Positions 17,317 through 23,703 of a stretch of 64,000 nucleotides of DNA are shown here, piece by piece. The DNA is from an uncultured Selenomonadales bacterium. Lineage in GTDB: Bacteria > Bacillota > Negativicutes > DSM-1736 > Dendrosporobacteraceae. Every line of letters begins with the position of its first letter. Position 1 is the first letter of the stretch. A program made the translations under genes and the position numbers. Location of the stretch: contig CAMJML010000001.1 of the NCBI GenBank assembly GCA_946407015.1, positions 310,001-374,000 of the forward strand, in the 5' to 3' direction. The notes beneath the pieces are model-generated. The model was not told the DNA's origin. It ran no database searches and saw only the letters and a program-made list of their open reading frames with translations.

Positions 17317-18420
17317 ATGAAACCGCATTTTGCCAAGCGCTTTCAAATGATTCAAGCTAAAATGAGCGAACTGGATCTGGATTTTTTACTGGTTAATAAC
17401 CGGGAAAACCTGATTTATTTTACCGGGCTGACACAGATTGAATGTATGGCCATCCTGATTCCCCGGCAGGGTCAGCCCTGTGCCATCACCTTATGGCTGG
17501 ATGCCCAATTTGTCCGGCAGCAGACCGGCCTGGAGACTTACGGCTATGTTTTCCCCCAGGACAATTTGGCCGACAGTTTGGTCCGGCACATCCGGGCGGG
17601 CGGGGTGGAGCAGCCCAGGATCGGCTTTGAACGCTATTTTGTGCCTTTTGCGGTCTATGATGCCTTGCGGCAGGCTTTTCCCGAGCAGGGCTTTGTGAAT
17701 GCCAGCCCGCTTTTTTACCAGCTGCGGTCCGTGAAGGATGAGCAGGAACTGGCTTTGATGAAGCGGGCCGGACAGATTGTGGCGGCCGGAATGGCGGCCG
17801 CCGTGGAGCGGGTGGCTGCCGGAGTATCCGAACTTGAGGTGCTGGCTGAAGCCGAGTATGCCATGCTGAAAGCCGGTTCGGGCGGTTCGCCCTTCCGGCC
17901 GCAGGTGGTATCGGGCACGAGAACGCTGTTAACCCATCCGCTGGCCAGTGAAAAGCTCATTCAGGCTGGCGAACTTGTTGTCATTCACCTGGGGGCTGCT
18001 TACTCCGGCTATTGTGCCAAGCTGTGCCGGACGGTGGCGGTCGGGAAAGTCGGCGCCGGACGCCGGGCGGTGTATGAGCTATTGCGCCAGGCTCAGGCTG
18101 CCGCCTGCCAGGCATTAAAGCCTGGGGTCAGTGTTGACGAAGTTGACCGCAACGCCCGGGAAATCATCCGGGAGGCCGGCTGGGAGCAGCATTACCTGGA
18201 TGTCATCGGTTATGGTGTAGGAATCCGTCAGTCCGAGTTTTATCCGATTATCGGCAAGGGACGGCAGGACTGTATTGAGGCCGGCATGGTGGTCGATCTG
18301 CTGTTGCCGACCATTTATCATCCTGATGTGGGAGGAGCCAGAATTACCGATTGCATCTATATCGGCCAGTCCGGCAACGAAAGGATTACCCCTTATTCAC
18401 AGGAGCTGATTCAAAAGTAA
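17317..18420 (+). CDS. M24 (pita-bread fold) protein lacking the canonical metal ligands
   Basis: 367-residue protein with the two-domain layout of Xaa-Pro peptidases/creatinase: N-terminal domain to about residue 140 (LVNNRENLIYFTGL), then the catalytic fold (SVKDEQELALMKRAGQIV). All five metal-binding positions of E. coli PepP appear replaced: the first Asp by His224 (VVIHLGAAYSGY), the second by Lys235, the His by Tyr299 (IGYGVGI), and the two Glu by Leu330 and Thr344 (ARITDC). Creatinase is a known metal-free hydrolase of this fold. A C-N or related hydrolase acting on the pathway substrate is therefore more likely than a dipeptidase; this is inference. TAGGAGG precedes ATG 17317, 11 bases after the aldolase gene. 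Confidence 0.85.
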   Translation: MKPHFAKRFQMIQAKMSELDLDFLLVNNRENLIYFTGLTQIECMAILIPRQGQPCAITLWLDAQFVRQQTGLETYGYVFPQDNLADSLVRHIRAGGVEQPRIGFERYFVPFAVYDALRQAFPEQGFVNASPLFYQLRSVKDEQELALMKRAGQIVAAGMAAAVERVAAGVSELEVLAEAEYAMLKAGSGGSPFRPQVVSGTRTLLTHPLASEKLIQAGELVVIHLGAAYSGYCAKLCRTVAVGKVGAGRRAVYELLRQAQAAACQALKPGVSVDEVDRNAREIIREAGWEQHYLDVIGYGVGIRQSEFYPIIGKGRQDCIEAGMVVDLLLPTIYHPDVGGARITDCIYIGQSGNERITPYSQELIQK

Positions 18421-18450
18421 GATCAAAATAAATAGGAGGAGAATGAACCG

Positions 18451-19701
18451 ATGGTCATTGAAAAAGGTTACGGTCTTGGTGAAAGCCTGCGGCTGTTGTG
18501 GCGGAATATAAATGCCGCCGGTGTGGGCACAGGCTTGGTTGCGACCCTGTTTAGTACCTTGGGACCTGGGGTTATTGTCATGAATGCCGCCAAGCAGGGC
18601 GGACTGACGGATGGGCAGGCAGTATCCTGGCTGTTTGCCATCTATGCGCTGGGCGGTTTATCCACGATGTTTATGGCGCTGCGCTACCGGATTCCGGTGG
18701 TTATTGCCTATAGTATTCCCGGTGCTGTCTTACTGGGAAAAGTGCTCGGTCAGTTTCAACTGAGTGAAGCGGTGGGCGCCTATATGGTGGTGGCTTTTGT
18801 GACCTTTTTGCTAACCGTTTCCGGCGTTATCAAGAAGGTGGTGGATCATATCCCGGTTGAAATCATGCTGGGGATGGTTGGGGGTGTTTTACTGAGCTTT
18901 GGAGTTGGGATGTTTTCAGCGGCCATGAAAACCCCATCCATTTACGGAGTTATGATTGTGCTGTTTTTTATTGCGATTTCCTTTAAACGTTTTGCACGGA
19001 AGGTTCCACCCATTATTGTCTCTATGGTGGCCGGTGTGATTTTATTATCCGTGTTTGGGCAAATCAAGCCGGTGCAGCTAACCCTTGAGTTTGCCAGACC
19101 CGAACTGGTCATGCCCAGTCTGAGCTGGCAGGCTGTGCTTAACATCAGTGTGCCGCTGTTTTTCCTGGTGATCGGGGTGCAAAATATCCAGGCGGTCGGT
19201 GTGCTGCTGGCTGAAGGGTATAAACCGCCCATTAATGCCATGTACCTGGTTCCGAGTATTGCTTCCTTCATCAACAGCCTGATGGGCGCTCATTCGGCCG
19301 TAACGGCCGGACCCAGTACGGCCATCTGTTCCAGCTCGGCGGCCGGTGAGCGCAAAGACATGCGCTTTATTGCCGCATTCTTTGAAGGGGTATTCTGGTT
19401 TCTGTTTGCCTTGTCGGCCAAGATTGCCGTTGAGGCCGTGAATGTTGTGCCGGCACAGTTTACTGCCGTGATGGCAGGATTGGCCATGTTTGATGTCTTT
19501 GGCAGTGCCTTTAAAGGAGCCTTTTCCGGCCAGTTCAAGTATGGAGCCGTTGTGGCCTTTTTTGTCGCCATTACCAATTTATCACTGTTTAATATCGGAG
19601 CACCGTTTTGGGCTATTATCTTTGGTGTGGTGACTTCACTGGTCGTCGAAAGAGAGCATTTTACCTTTTTCAGCCCTAGGGCGGGTCAGGCTAAAGCATA
19701 A
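18451..19701 (+). CDS. BenE-family permease (benzoate/proton symporter type)
   Basis: Inner-membrane transporter of 416 residues with about twelve hydrophobic segments, resembling BenE/YdcO: ALRYRIPVVIAYSIPGAVLL, VPLFFLVIGVQNIQAVGVLL, SAVTAGPSTAICSSSAAGERKD and the end FNIGAPFWAIIFGVVTSLVVE. Characterised BenE members import benzoate with protons; other members are uncharacterised. It is the last gene of the operon beginning at 10814, 30 bases after the M24-like gene, with AGGAGGAG upstream. It probably takes up the aromatic or cyclic carboxylate the operon degrades. Confidence 0.85.
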   Translation: MVIEKGYGLGESLRLLWRNINAAGVGTGLVATLFSTLGPGVIVMNAAKQGGLTDGQAVSWLFAIYALGGLSTMFMALRYRIPVVIAYSIPGAVLLGKVLGQFQLSEAVGAYMVVAFVTFLLTVSGVIKKVVDHIPVEIMLGMVGGVLLSFGVGMFSAAMKTPSIYGVMIVLFFIAISFKRFARKVPPIIVSMVAGVILLSVFGQIKPVQLTLEFARPELVMPSLSWQAVLNISVPLFFLVIGVQNIQAVGVLLAEGYKPPINAMYLVPSIASFINSLMGAHSAVTAGPSTAICSSSAAGERKDMRFIAAFFEGVFWFLFALSAKIAVEAVNVVPAQFTAVMAGLAMFDVFGSAFKGAFSGQFKYGAVVAFFVAITNLSLFNIGAPFWAIIFGVVTSLVVEREHFTFFSPRAGQAKA

Positions 19702-19713
19702 TAACAGCGAAGG

Positions 19714-19750
19714 AAAGGAAATAGGTGTCAAGGCCTATTTCCTTTTGTCT
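19714..19750 (+). terminator. Intrinsic terminator of the catabolic operon
   Basis: AAAGGAAATAGG pairs with CCTATTTCCTTT, followed by TGTCTTT. It lies directly after the BenE-like gene and marks the end of the operon. Confidence 0.85.
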
Positions 19751-19806
19751 TTCGGACGGGAATAATCTGCGTTTTTTGGACATGCTAGGAGTGGAGGTGA
19801 TGGATC

Positions 19807-19923
19807 GTGAAAAACTCCGGTGAAACGACCGGAAAAACCAATGCCGGCGCCAGTAAGGCATCCCAGTTTGTTACGGCAGAAGCCAAGGACAAGCAAAAAA
19901 AATCCCCGGTTAAAAATGGTTAA
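19807..19923 (+). CDS. Small basic hypothetical peptide (38 residues)
   Basis: GTG 19807 is preceded by GGAGGTGAT at good spacing and opens a 38-codon frame, MKNSGETTGKTNAGASKASQ continuing with a Lys-rich end. The composition (Asn, Ala, Gly, Lys, Gln; no aromatic residue except one Phe) is reminiscent of small spore peptides, but no family can be named. Its stop codon lies inside a long perfect inverted repeat that would act as its terminator. Coding status rests on the ribosome site and isolation between terminators. Confidence 0.45.
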   Translation: MKNSGETTGKTNAGASKASQFVTAEAKDKQKKSPVKNG

Positions 19924-19964
19924 TCCAAGCCGCAGGCTCATCTGCGGCTTGGATTAACCATTTT
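19913..19964. repeat. Perfect 23-bp inverted repeat overlapping a stop codon, likely terminator
   Basis: The arms 19913-19935 and 19942-19964 are exact reverse complements with the six-base loop GCTCAT. The left arm contains the last codons and the stop of the small gene at 19807. The right arm ends in TTTT. It probably terminates in the plus direction; the perfect symmetry would also serve the minus strand. Confidence 0.8.
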
Positions 19965-20043
19965 AACGAATCAAACCAATTGGTGATCGATTCACGCTGA
20001 TTCTGGCAACAATAATGCTAGTACTCTTTAGGGGGCTGGCACG

Positions 20044-20706
20044 TTGAATCATCCAATTCAAAGTTTAGTCGAAAAATTCTTGTGGGAAAAAGCGTATTTA
20101 CTCCTGTATTGCTGGGTTTTTGCGATTGTGTGGGCGACTGTACACTATTCCTTAACCGGGATATTTACCATTGGGACAATTTTGCCGGTCTATGGCTATT
20201 TGCGCTGTATCGACTCCAAACAGCCTGTCCAATTTCTGAAGCTCGATCGAGATAACCTGATTGCAGGTTCTGTATGGGGCGGGATCTTAGCGGGAACTTT
20301 TTTCATTATTTTGGCCATGAAAGTGTATGTTGACGGTCAAGGACCCATCTACTATCACTGGCCGCTCATGGATATCATCAACATTGTCATCGGTGCCAGT
20401 TTGGTTGAGGAAATCTTTTTTCGCGGGTTTCTGCTGCAAAAGCTGATGGAAACGACAAATTTCGCTAAAGCCAATATTGTGGCCACACTGTTATTTGCCC
20501 TGCTTCATTTCCCGGTATGGCTGGCTGATGGCTTAACGATTGGCGAATTGAGTGAGAGCTTGCTGTACCTGCTCGGCTTTAGCTGGGTGCTGGGCTACAG
20601 TTTTCACTGCAGCCAATCCTTATGGACGCCAATCATTCTCCATGCAGCCAACAATTATTTTAAACTGGCAACCATCAGTGTGCAGTATCTAAGCAGCAGT
20701 TGGTAA
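20044..20706 (+). CDS. CPBP-family intramembrane metalloprotease (CAAX/Abi)
   Basis: Membrane protein of 220 residues with several hydrophobic segments and the CPBP motifs: SLVEEIFFRGFLLQKL (EExxxR, about residues 120-127), LLFALLHFPVW (motif 2 His) and IILHAANN near the C-terminus. These glutamic-type intramembrane proteases act in CAAX-like processing, bacteriocin immunity or unknown proteolysis. Translation starts at TTG 20044, supported by AGGGGG a few bases upstream. It stands alone between a terminator and a spacer, so the context gives no substrate. Confidence 0.88.
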   Translation: MNHPIQSLVEKFLWEKAYLLLYCWVFAIVWATVHYSLTGIFTIGTILPVYGYLRCIDSKQPVQFLKLDRDNLIAGSVWGGILAGTFFIILAMKVYVDGQGPIYYHWPLMDIINIVIGASLVEEIFFRGFLLQKLMETTNFAKANIVATLLFALLHFPVWLADGLTIGELSESLLYLLGFSWVLGYSFHCSQSLWTPIILHAANNYFKLATISVQYLSSSW

Positions 20707-20951
20707 ATTAGGTGATATTTCCCGGAAATATTTGGATTTCATTTCTTGGAAACCTTACCTGCATTTGTCTCCTTTTCAGTGGCAGGCTACAATATGTAAG
20801 CATATTATGTAATAAGAGAAAAAATATGACTGAAGCAAAATTGTTCAAATGGCAGCTAAATGCCTCGGTAATTATTGTGTTGAAGTTTTTTGAATTCTGG
20901 CAAAGGGAGCTTTGGTCATTTCTCAATCTTACTGCAAAGGAAAGGTGCGAT

Positions 20952-21266
20952 ATGGCTAATTTTAAAAGGGCAAAGTGGGAAGATCCGGAAATAGAGTTCT
21001 GGGATGATGATTTTGACGACGACGATAACGATGGTGACAATGACGACGATGATGACGATGACGACGAATGGCGGCCGGAGGACCGGCAACTGATCATCGG
21101 TGTCGGAGGGGGCTTCTTTGGCTGTTATCCGCGGCGCTTTTGCTTTCCGCGCCAGGTTGGCTGTCGTCCGTTTATTTTTGGCTGTTTTCCGTTCGGCTGC
21201 CGTCCACGTTTTTATGGCTGTCATCCAAGACAGTCCTGCCGTCCACGGCCATGCTATCCGATTTAA
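20952..21266 (+). CDS. Acidic and Cys/Arg/Pro-rich low-complexity protein, spore-coat-like
   Basis: 104-residue protein with three zones. A charged start (MANFKRAKWEDPEIEFWDDD) is followed by a run of about 25 residues that are almost all Asp. After a hydrophobic glycine patch (LIIGVGGGFFG) comes a C-terminal region built on the repeat GC(Y/R/F/H)P with Arg and aromatic residues, ending CRPRPCYPI. Nine cysteines fall in the last 50 residues. This looks like a structural protein that cross-links and binds cations; spore coat or exosporium is a reasonable guess. AAAGGAAAGG precedes ATG 20952. The frame extends further upstream, but those start codons lack ribosome sites. Confidence 0.65.
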   Translation: MANFKRAKWEDPEIEFWDDDFDDDDNDGDNDDDDDDDDEWRPEDRQLIIGVGGGFFGCYPRRFCFPRQVGCRPFIFGCFPFGCRPRFYGCHPRQSCRPRPCYPI

Positions 21267-21333
21267 GCCAGCGGTTGTTGTAATAAAGTTGTAACATAAA
21301 TCAATGAAATTATGTTGTCAATATGACACAAAC

Positions 21334-21362
21334 TTGATCTTTTTGATGTACAGGTGTATAAT
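21334..21362 (+). promoter_or_regulatory. Sigma-A promoter for the tRNA pair
   Basis: TTGATC and TATAAT are separated by exactly 17 bases, 33 bases before the tRNA-Gln gene. Confidence 0.8.
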
Positions 21363-21394
21363 ATATTTCAGAAATATGGTTACCTTATTCTTAT

Positions 21395-21471
21395 TGGGGA
21401 GTCGCCAAGCTGGTCAAGGCACCTGACTCTGACTCAGGCATTCGTGGGTTCGAATCCTCCCTCCCCAGCCA
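21395..21471 (+). tRNA. tRNA-Gln (anticodon CTG)
   Basis: The 77 bases fold as a cloverleaf. The acceptor arms are TGGGGAG and CTCCCCA with discriminator G and encoded CCA. The anticodon stem is CCTGA/TCAGG with loop CTCTGAC (anticodon CTG, reading CAG), and the T-loop GGGTTCGAATC is present. The U1-A72 pair and the G discriminator suit glutamine. Confidence 0.93.
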
Positions 21472-21477
21472 TACTAT

Positions 21478-21553
21478 GACTCACTAGCTCAACTGGCAGA
21501 GCAACCGACTCTTAATCGGTAGGTTGTAGGTTCGATTCCTACGTGGGTCACCA
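21478..21553 (+). tRNA. tRNA-Lys (anticodon CTT)
   Basis: The 76-base cloverleaf has acceptor arms GACTCAC and GTGGGTC with discriminator A and encoded CCA, anticodon stem CCGA/TCGG with loop CTCTTAA (anticodon CTT, reading AAG), and T-loop AGGTTCGATTCCT. It follows tRNA-Gln by six bases, so the two are processed from one transcript. Confidence 0.93.
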
Positions 21554-21566
21554 TAACGTATTGAAC

Positions 21567-21600
21567 AAACCTTATTGCGCGAAGCAGTAAGGTTTTTTTG
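21567..21600 (+). terminator. Intrinsic terminator of the tRNA operon
   Basis: AACCTTATTGC pairs with GCAGTAAGGTT (one wobble) and is followed by a run of T. Confidence 0.85.
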
Positions 21601-21606
21601 TTTTTA

Positions 21607-21652
21607 ACTAAGCTAAATTCTTGGTAAGTTAGATAAGAAGGTTTAGCTTAGT
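21607..21652. repeat. 11-bp inverted repeat with 24-base spacer
   Basis: ACTAAGCTAAA and TTTAGCTTAGT are exact inverted copies downstream of the tRNA genes. No integrase gene or tRNA 3'-end duplication accompanies them, so an attachment site is not supported; the function is unknown. Confidence 0.5.
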
Positions 21653-21779
21653 AACCCAGAATTCATGATTACGAAGATTAACTTCCAATAGGAGCACTAA
21701 ATAACGAAAAAAATTTGCTTAAGGACGCTTTTGATGAATAAGATCTGAATTTATTATGAGCTAATATATTTAGAAAATG

Positions 21780-21814
21780 AAATACCACACCGGGAACATG
21801 TCCAGGTGTGGTAT
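21780..21814 (-). terminator. Intrinsic terminator of the outer-membrane protein gene
   Basis: AAATACCACACC and GGTGTGGTATTT form a perfect 12-bp stem just after the minus-strand stop, followed in the minus direction by TCATTTTCT. The stem is symmetric and could also stop plus-strand readthrough. Confidence 0.8.
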
Positions 21815-21822
21815 TTATCTTC

Positions 21823-22434
21823 TTAAAATTTATAGTTAATTCCAATTCCAAAGCCTTCTAATTCTAAGCCGTCATAATCCTTATTTTTATAGTTGACATC
21901 CAAGGCAGTTTGCTTATCAATTTGATAGGTAGCACCGAGACGCCATTCGGTTTCATCACTTGTTTTTAATAAAGTCGTATAACCATTTACGTTTTTTCCG
22001 AGTTGAGTATCGAAGCTTACTCCATACAATACTTTATTGGTGTCATACTCACCAACGGTAACTCCGTTAAGGCTTAAAGTTTGATCATAGCTGCGATTGC
22101 CTAATATCAATCGTACGCCTTTTTCAACTTTATACTGTACGTAAAAATCAGTTTCTTTATCTTCGAGTTTTACAGTGCTACCGCTGGATGTCCTCGAAAC
22201 GTCGCCTCCATTATATTCTAAACCGACTGTAAAGTCTTTATTAATTGCATGTTCAACATAGAAGCCGTTCGCACCAGCCGAATCAAGCTTAGTGCCTCCT
22301 ACCTTAAAATCTAAATCAGAATAGTTATAACCTATGCTTGTTTGACCAGGATCTAAATTTGTAACAGGAGCAGCAAAACCTACACTAGAAATGAGCATGG
22401 TTCCCAGAATACAGGCTAATACTTTTTTCTTCAT
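21823..22434 (-). CDS. Outer-membrane beta-barrel protein
   Basis: 203-residue exported protein. A Sec signal peptide (MKKKVLACILGTMLISSVGFA) precedes a mature part that alternates polar and hydrophobic residues in amphipathic strands (TSIGYNYSDLDFKV, NGFYVEHAINKDFTVGLEYN, ETDFYVQYKVEKGVRLILG). It ends GIGINYKF, with the C-terminal Phe recognised by the BAM complex. It therefore belongs in an outer membrane and supports a diderm cell envelope. The size is that of 8- to 10-strand barrels. GGGGGAAAATAAATA precedes the start. It is monocistronic, with its own terminator. Function beyond being a small porin or adhesin-like barrel is unknown. Confidence 0.85.
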   Translation of the reverse strand: MKKKVLACILGTMLISSVGFAAPVTNLDPGQTSIGYNYSDLDFKVGGTKLDSAGANGFYVEHAINKDFTVGLEYNGGDVSRTSSGSTVKLEDKETDFYVQYKVEKGVRLILGNRSYDQTLSLNGVTVGEYDTNKVLYGVSFDTQLGKNVNGYTTLLKTSDETEWRLGATYQIDKQTALDVNYKNKDYDGLELEGFGIGINYKF

Positions 22435-22639
22435 TATTTATTTTCCCCCTATGTATTTACTAAACCACTTATAATTTTGCCTTAGAAAGGCTTATGTTGT
22501 AAAATTCCAAAAATAACTAAATTTTTCCAAATTACTGATTTATTGGGACCTTTTTCCTATTGATATCAATTAATTGTACATAGACTAGATTTTAATCAAG
22601 TTAGTTGACTATTCATCTCCAGACTTGTACAAGAAAAAC

Positions 22640-22677
22640 AATCACTGCCTAATCCCAAAATGAATTAGGCAGTGATT
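22640..22677 (-). terminator. Intrinsic terminator after the 153-residue membrane protein gene
   Basis: AATCACTGCCTAAT and ATTAGGCAGTGATT form a perfect 14-bp stem starting five bases beyond the minus-strand stop, followed in that direction by GTTTTTCTT. Confidence 0.85.
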
Positions 22678-22681
22678 AATT

Positions 22682-23143
22682 CTAGCGCAGCAAACCTTTC
22701 CGAATGATCATCCCCAGGGCGATGCCGACAAACATAATGCTGAGCGAGCCCCAGATGGGGCCAAGTATCTTTCCGGCGATACTAAAGGTTGGGGAATAGA
22801 TCACCCCAATCGTACCGAAATAGGCTCCGCATACGAAAGGGATATAAGCGTAGGCAATTTGGCTGCCGCCCGCATCGGCATAAGCGTCCCACATGGCGAA
22901 AAGATAAACACAGGGATAAAATAACAGCCATTGATAGTTGGTTGTTTCGATTGCCTGCTCGATCGCACCGTTAAACGAAAAGTAAATCACCATATTTAAG
23001 TTTGACTGACAGTTAATCAAAAACTCTAGTAAGACAAATAACACTCCCTTGACCAGCCTGTTGTTCCGGAACTGGCCAAATCCGGGAAAAGCGATGCTCC
23101 AAAATAAAGCTTCCAGTCGTTTGTTGTTATCATTTGCATTCAT
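22682..23143 (-). CDS. Small hypothetical membrane protein (TM2/DUF5683-like N-terminus)
   Basis: 153-residue protein with four or five hydrophobic segments. The N-terminal SIAFPGFGQFRNNRLVKGVLFVLLEF resembles the short PGxGQ hairpin of TM2-like and DUF5683 proteins, which often have a small-ligand or scaffolding role. The remainder has two further helix pairs (IAYAYIPFVCGAYFGTIGVI and GSLSIMFVGIALGMII). No catalytic motif was recognised. The gene is monocistronic and has only a weak ribosome site. Confidence 0.7.
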   Translation of the reverse strand: MNANDNNKRLEALFWSIAFPGFGQFRNNRLVKGVLFVLLEFLINCQSNLNMVIYFSFNGAIEQAIETTNYQWLLFYPCVYLFAMWDAYADAGGSQIAYAYIPFVCGAYFGTIGVIYSPTFSIAGKILGPIWGSLSIMFVGIALGMIIRKGLLR

Positions 23144-23185
23144 TTCTTATCGCTGCTCTTTTCCTGCCGACACTTGAAGTAAGAA

Positions 23186-23499
23186 TCATTTTGATCGTGC
23201 TAATTCTTTGCCATTCACGGCCATAGGAGGATCAGAAAATAAACGGGGTACGCCCACCGTTACATCTTGCTCACCAAATTCAACCGGTAGGGGGTACCCT
23301 TTTTGCTGAAATATTTGCTTAATGGTATTGAGCTGTGAAGTCACTAAACGCAAAGTGTATTCCAGAACCGGACTTATTTGAGTATCTTCTGTTTTGGCCA
23401 GAAATACGAAAGTGTACAGGCTGATAAACTGCCCTAATAGAGTGTCCAGAGACTGCTCATCCCGGCGGCGGTAATGTGAATGTTGTGTGTGGCTGACAT
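23186..23499 (-). pseudogene. DUF3231 (spore-associated) gene relic with N-terminal frameshift
   Basis: On the minus strand an AGGAGGG site lies six bases before ATG (complement of 23497-23499), but that frame stops after 20 codons. The next frame is open from before that point to a TGA at 23186-23188, and translates to a recognisable DUF3231 half-domain containing FLAKTEDTQISPVLEYTLRL, then QKGYPLPVEFGEQDVTVGVP and RLFSDP. That frame has no usable start codon near the ribosome site. One missing base just after the ATG would explain this. DUF3231 proteins usually carry two such domains, so this copy is also short. A true relic or a sequencing error are the two readings. Confidence 0.7.
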
Positions 23500-23703
23500 G
23501 ACCACCCTCCTGCTTGTCTTACATCATAGTATTCGTTACCATGATCTCATTTATACCTTCATGAATCTCAAGCCGAGTCATATCGTAATTCCGTATACTT
23601 TAGCATAATAGAGTCACAATAAATAAGGCGATCCTTTCGAATATAGTCGAAGTGACCCGTATTTATGTCAATACTCAATTTAATCCTGATAGTAGGAGTC
23701 ACT

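Noticed and set aside
21607-21652. Phage or element attachment site next to the tRNA genes
   Set aside because: It is an inverted rather than direct repeat, does not copy a tRNA 3' end, and no integrase gene is in the window.
23500-23703. c-di-AMP (ydaO) riboswitch upstream of the KimA-like gene
   Set aside because: The spacer is too short and lacks the conserved ydaO core; no terminator stem is present before the gene.
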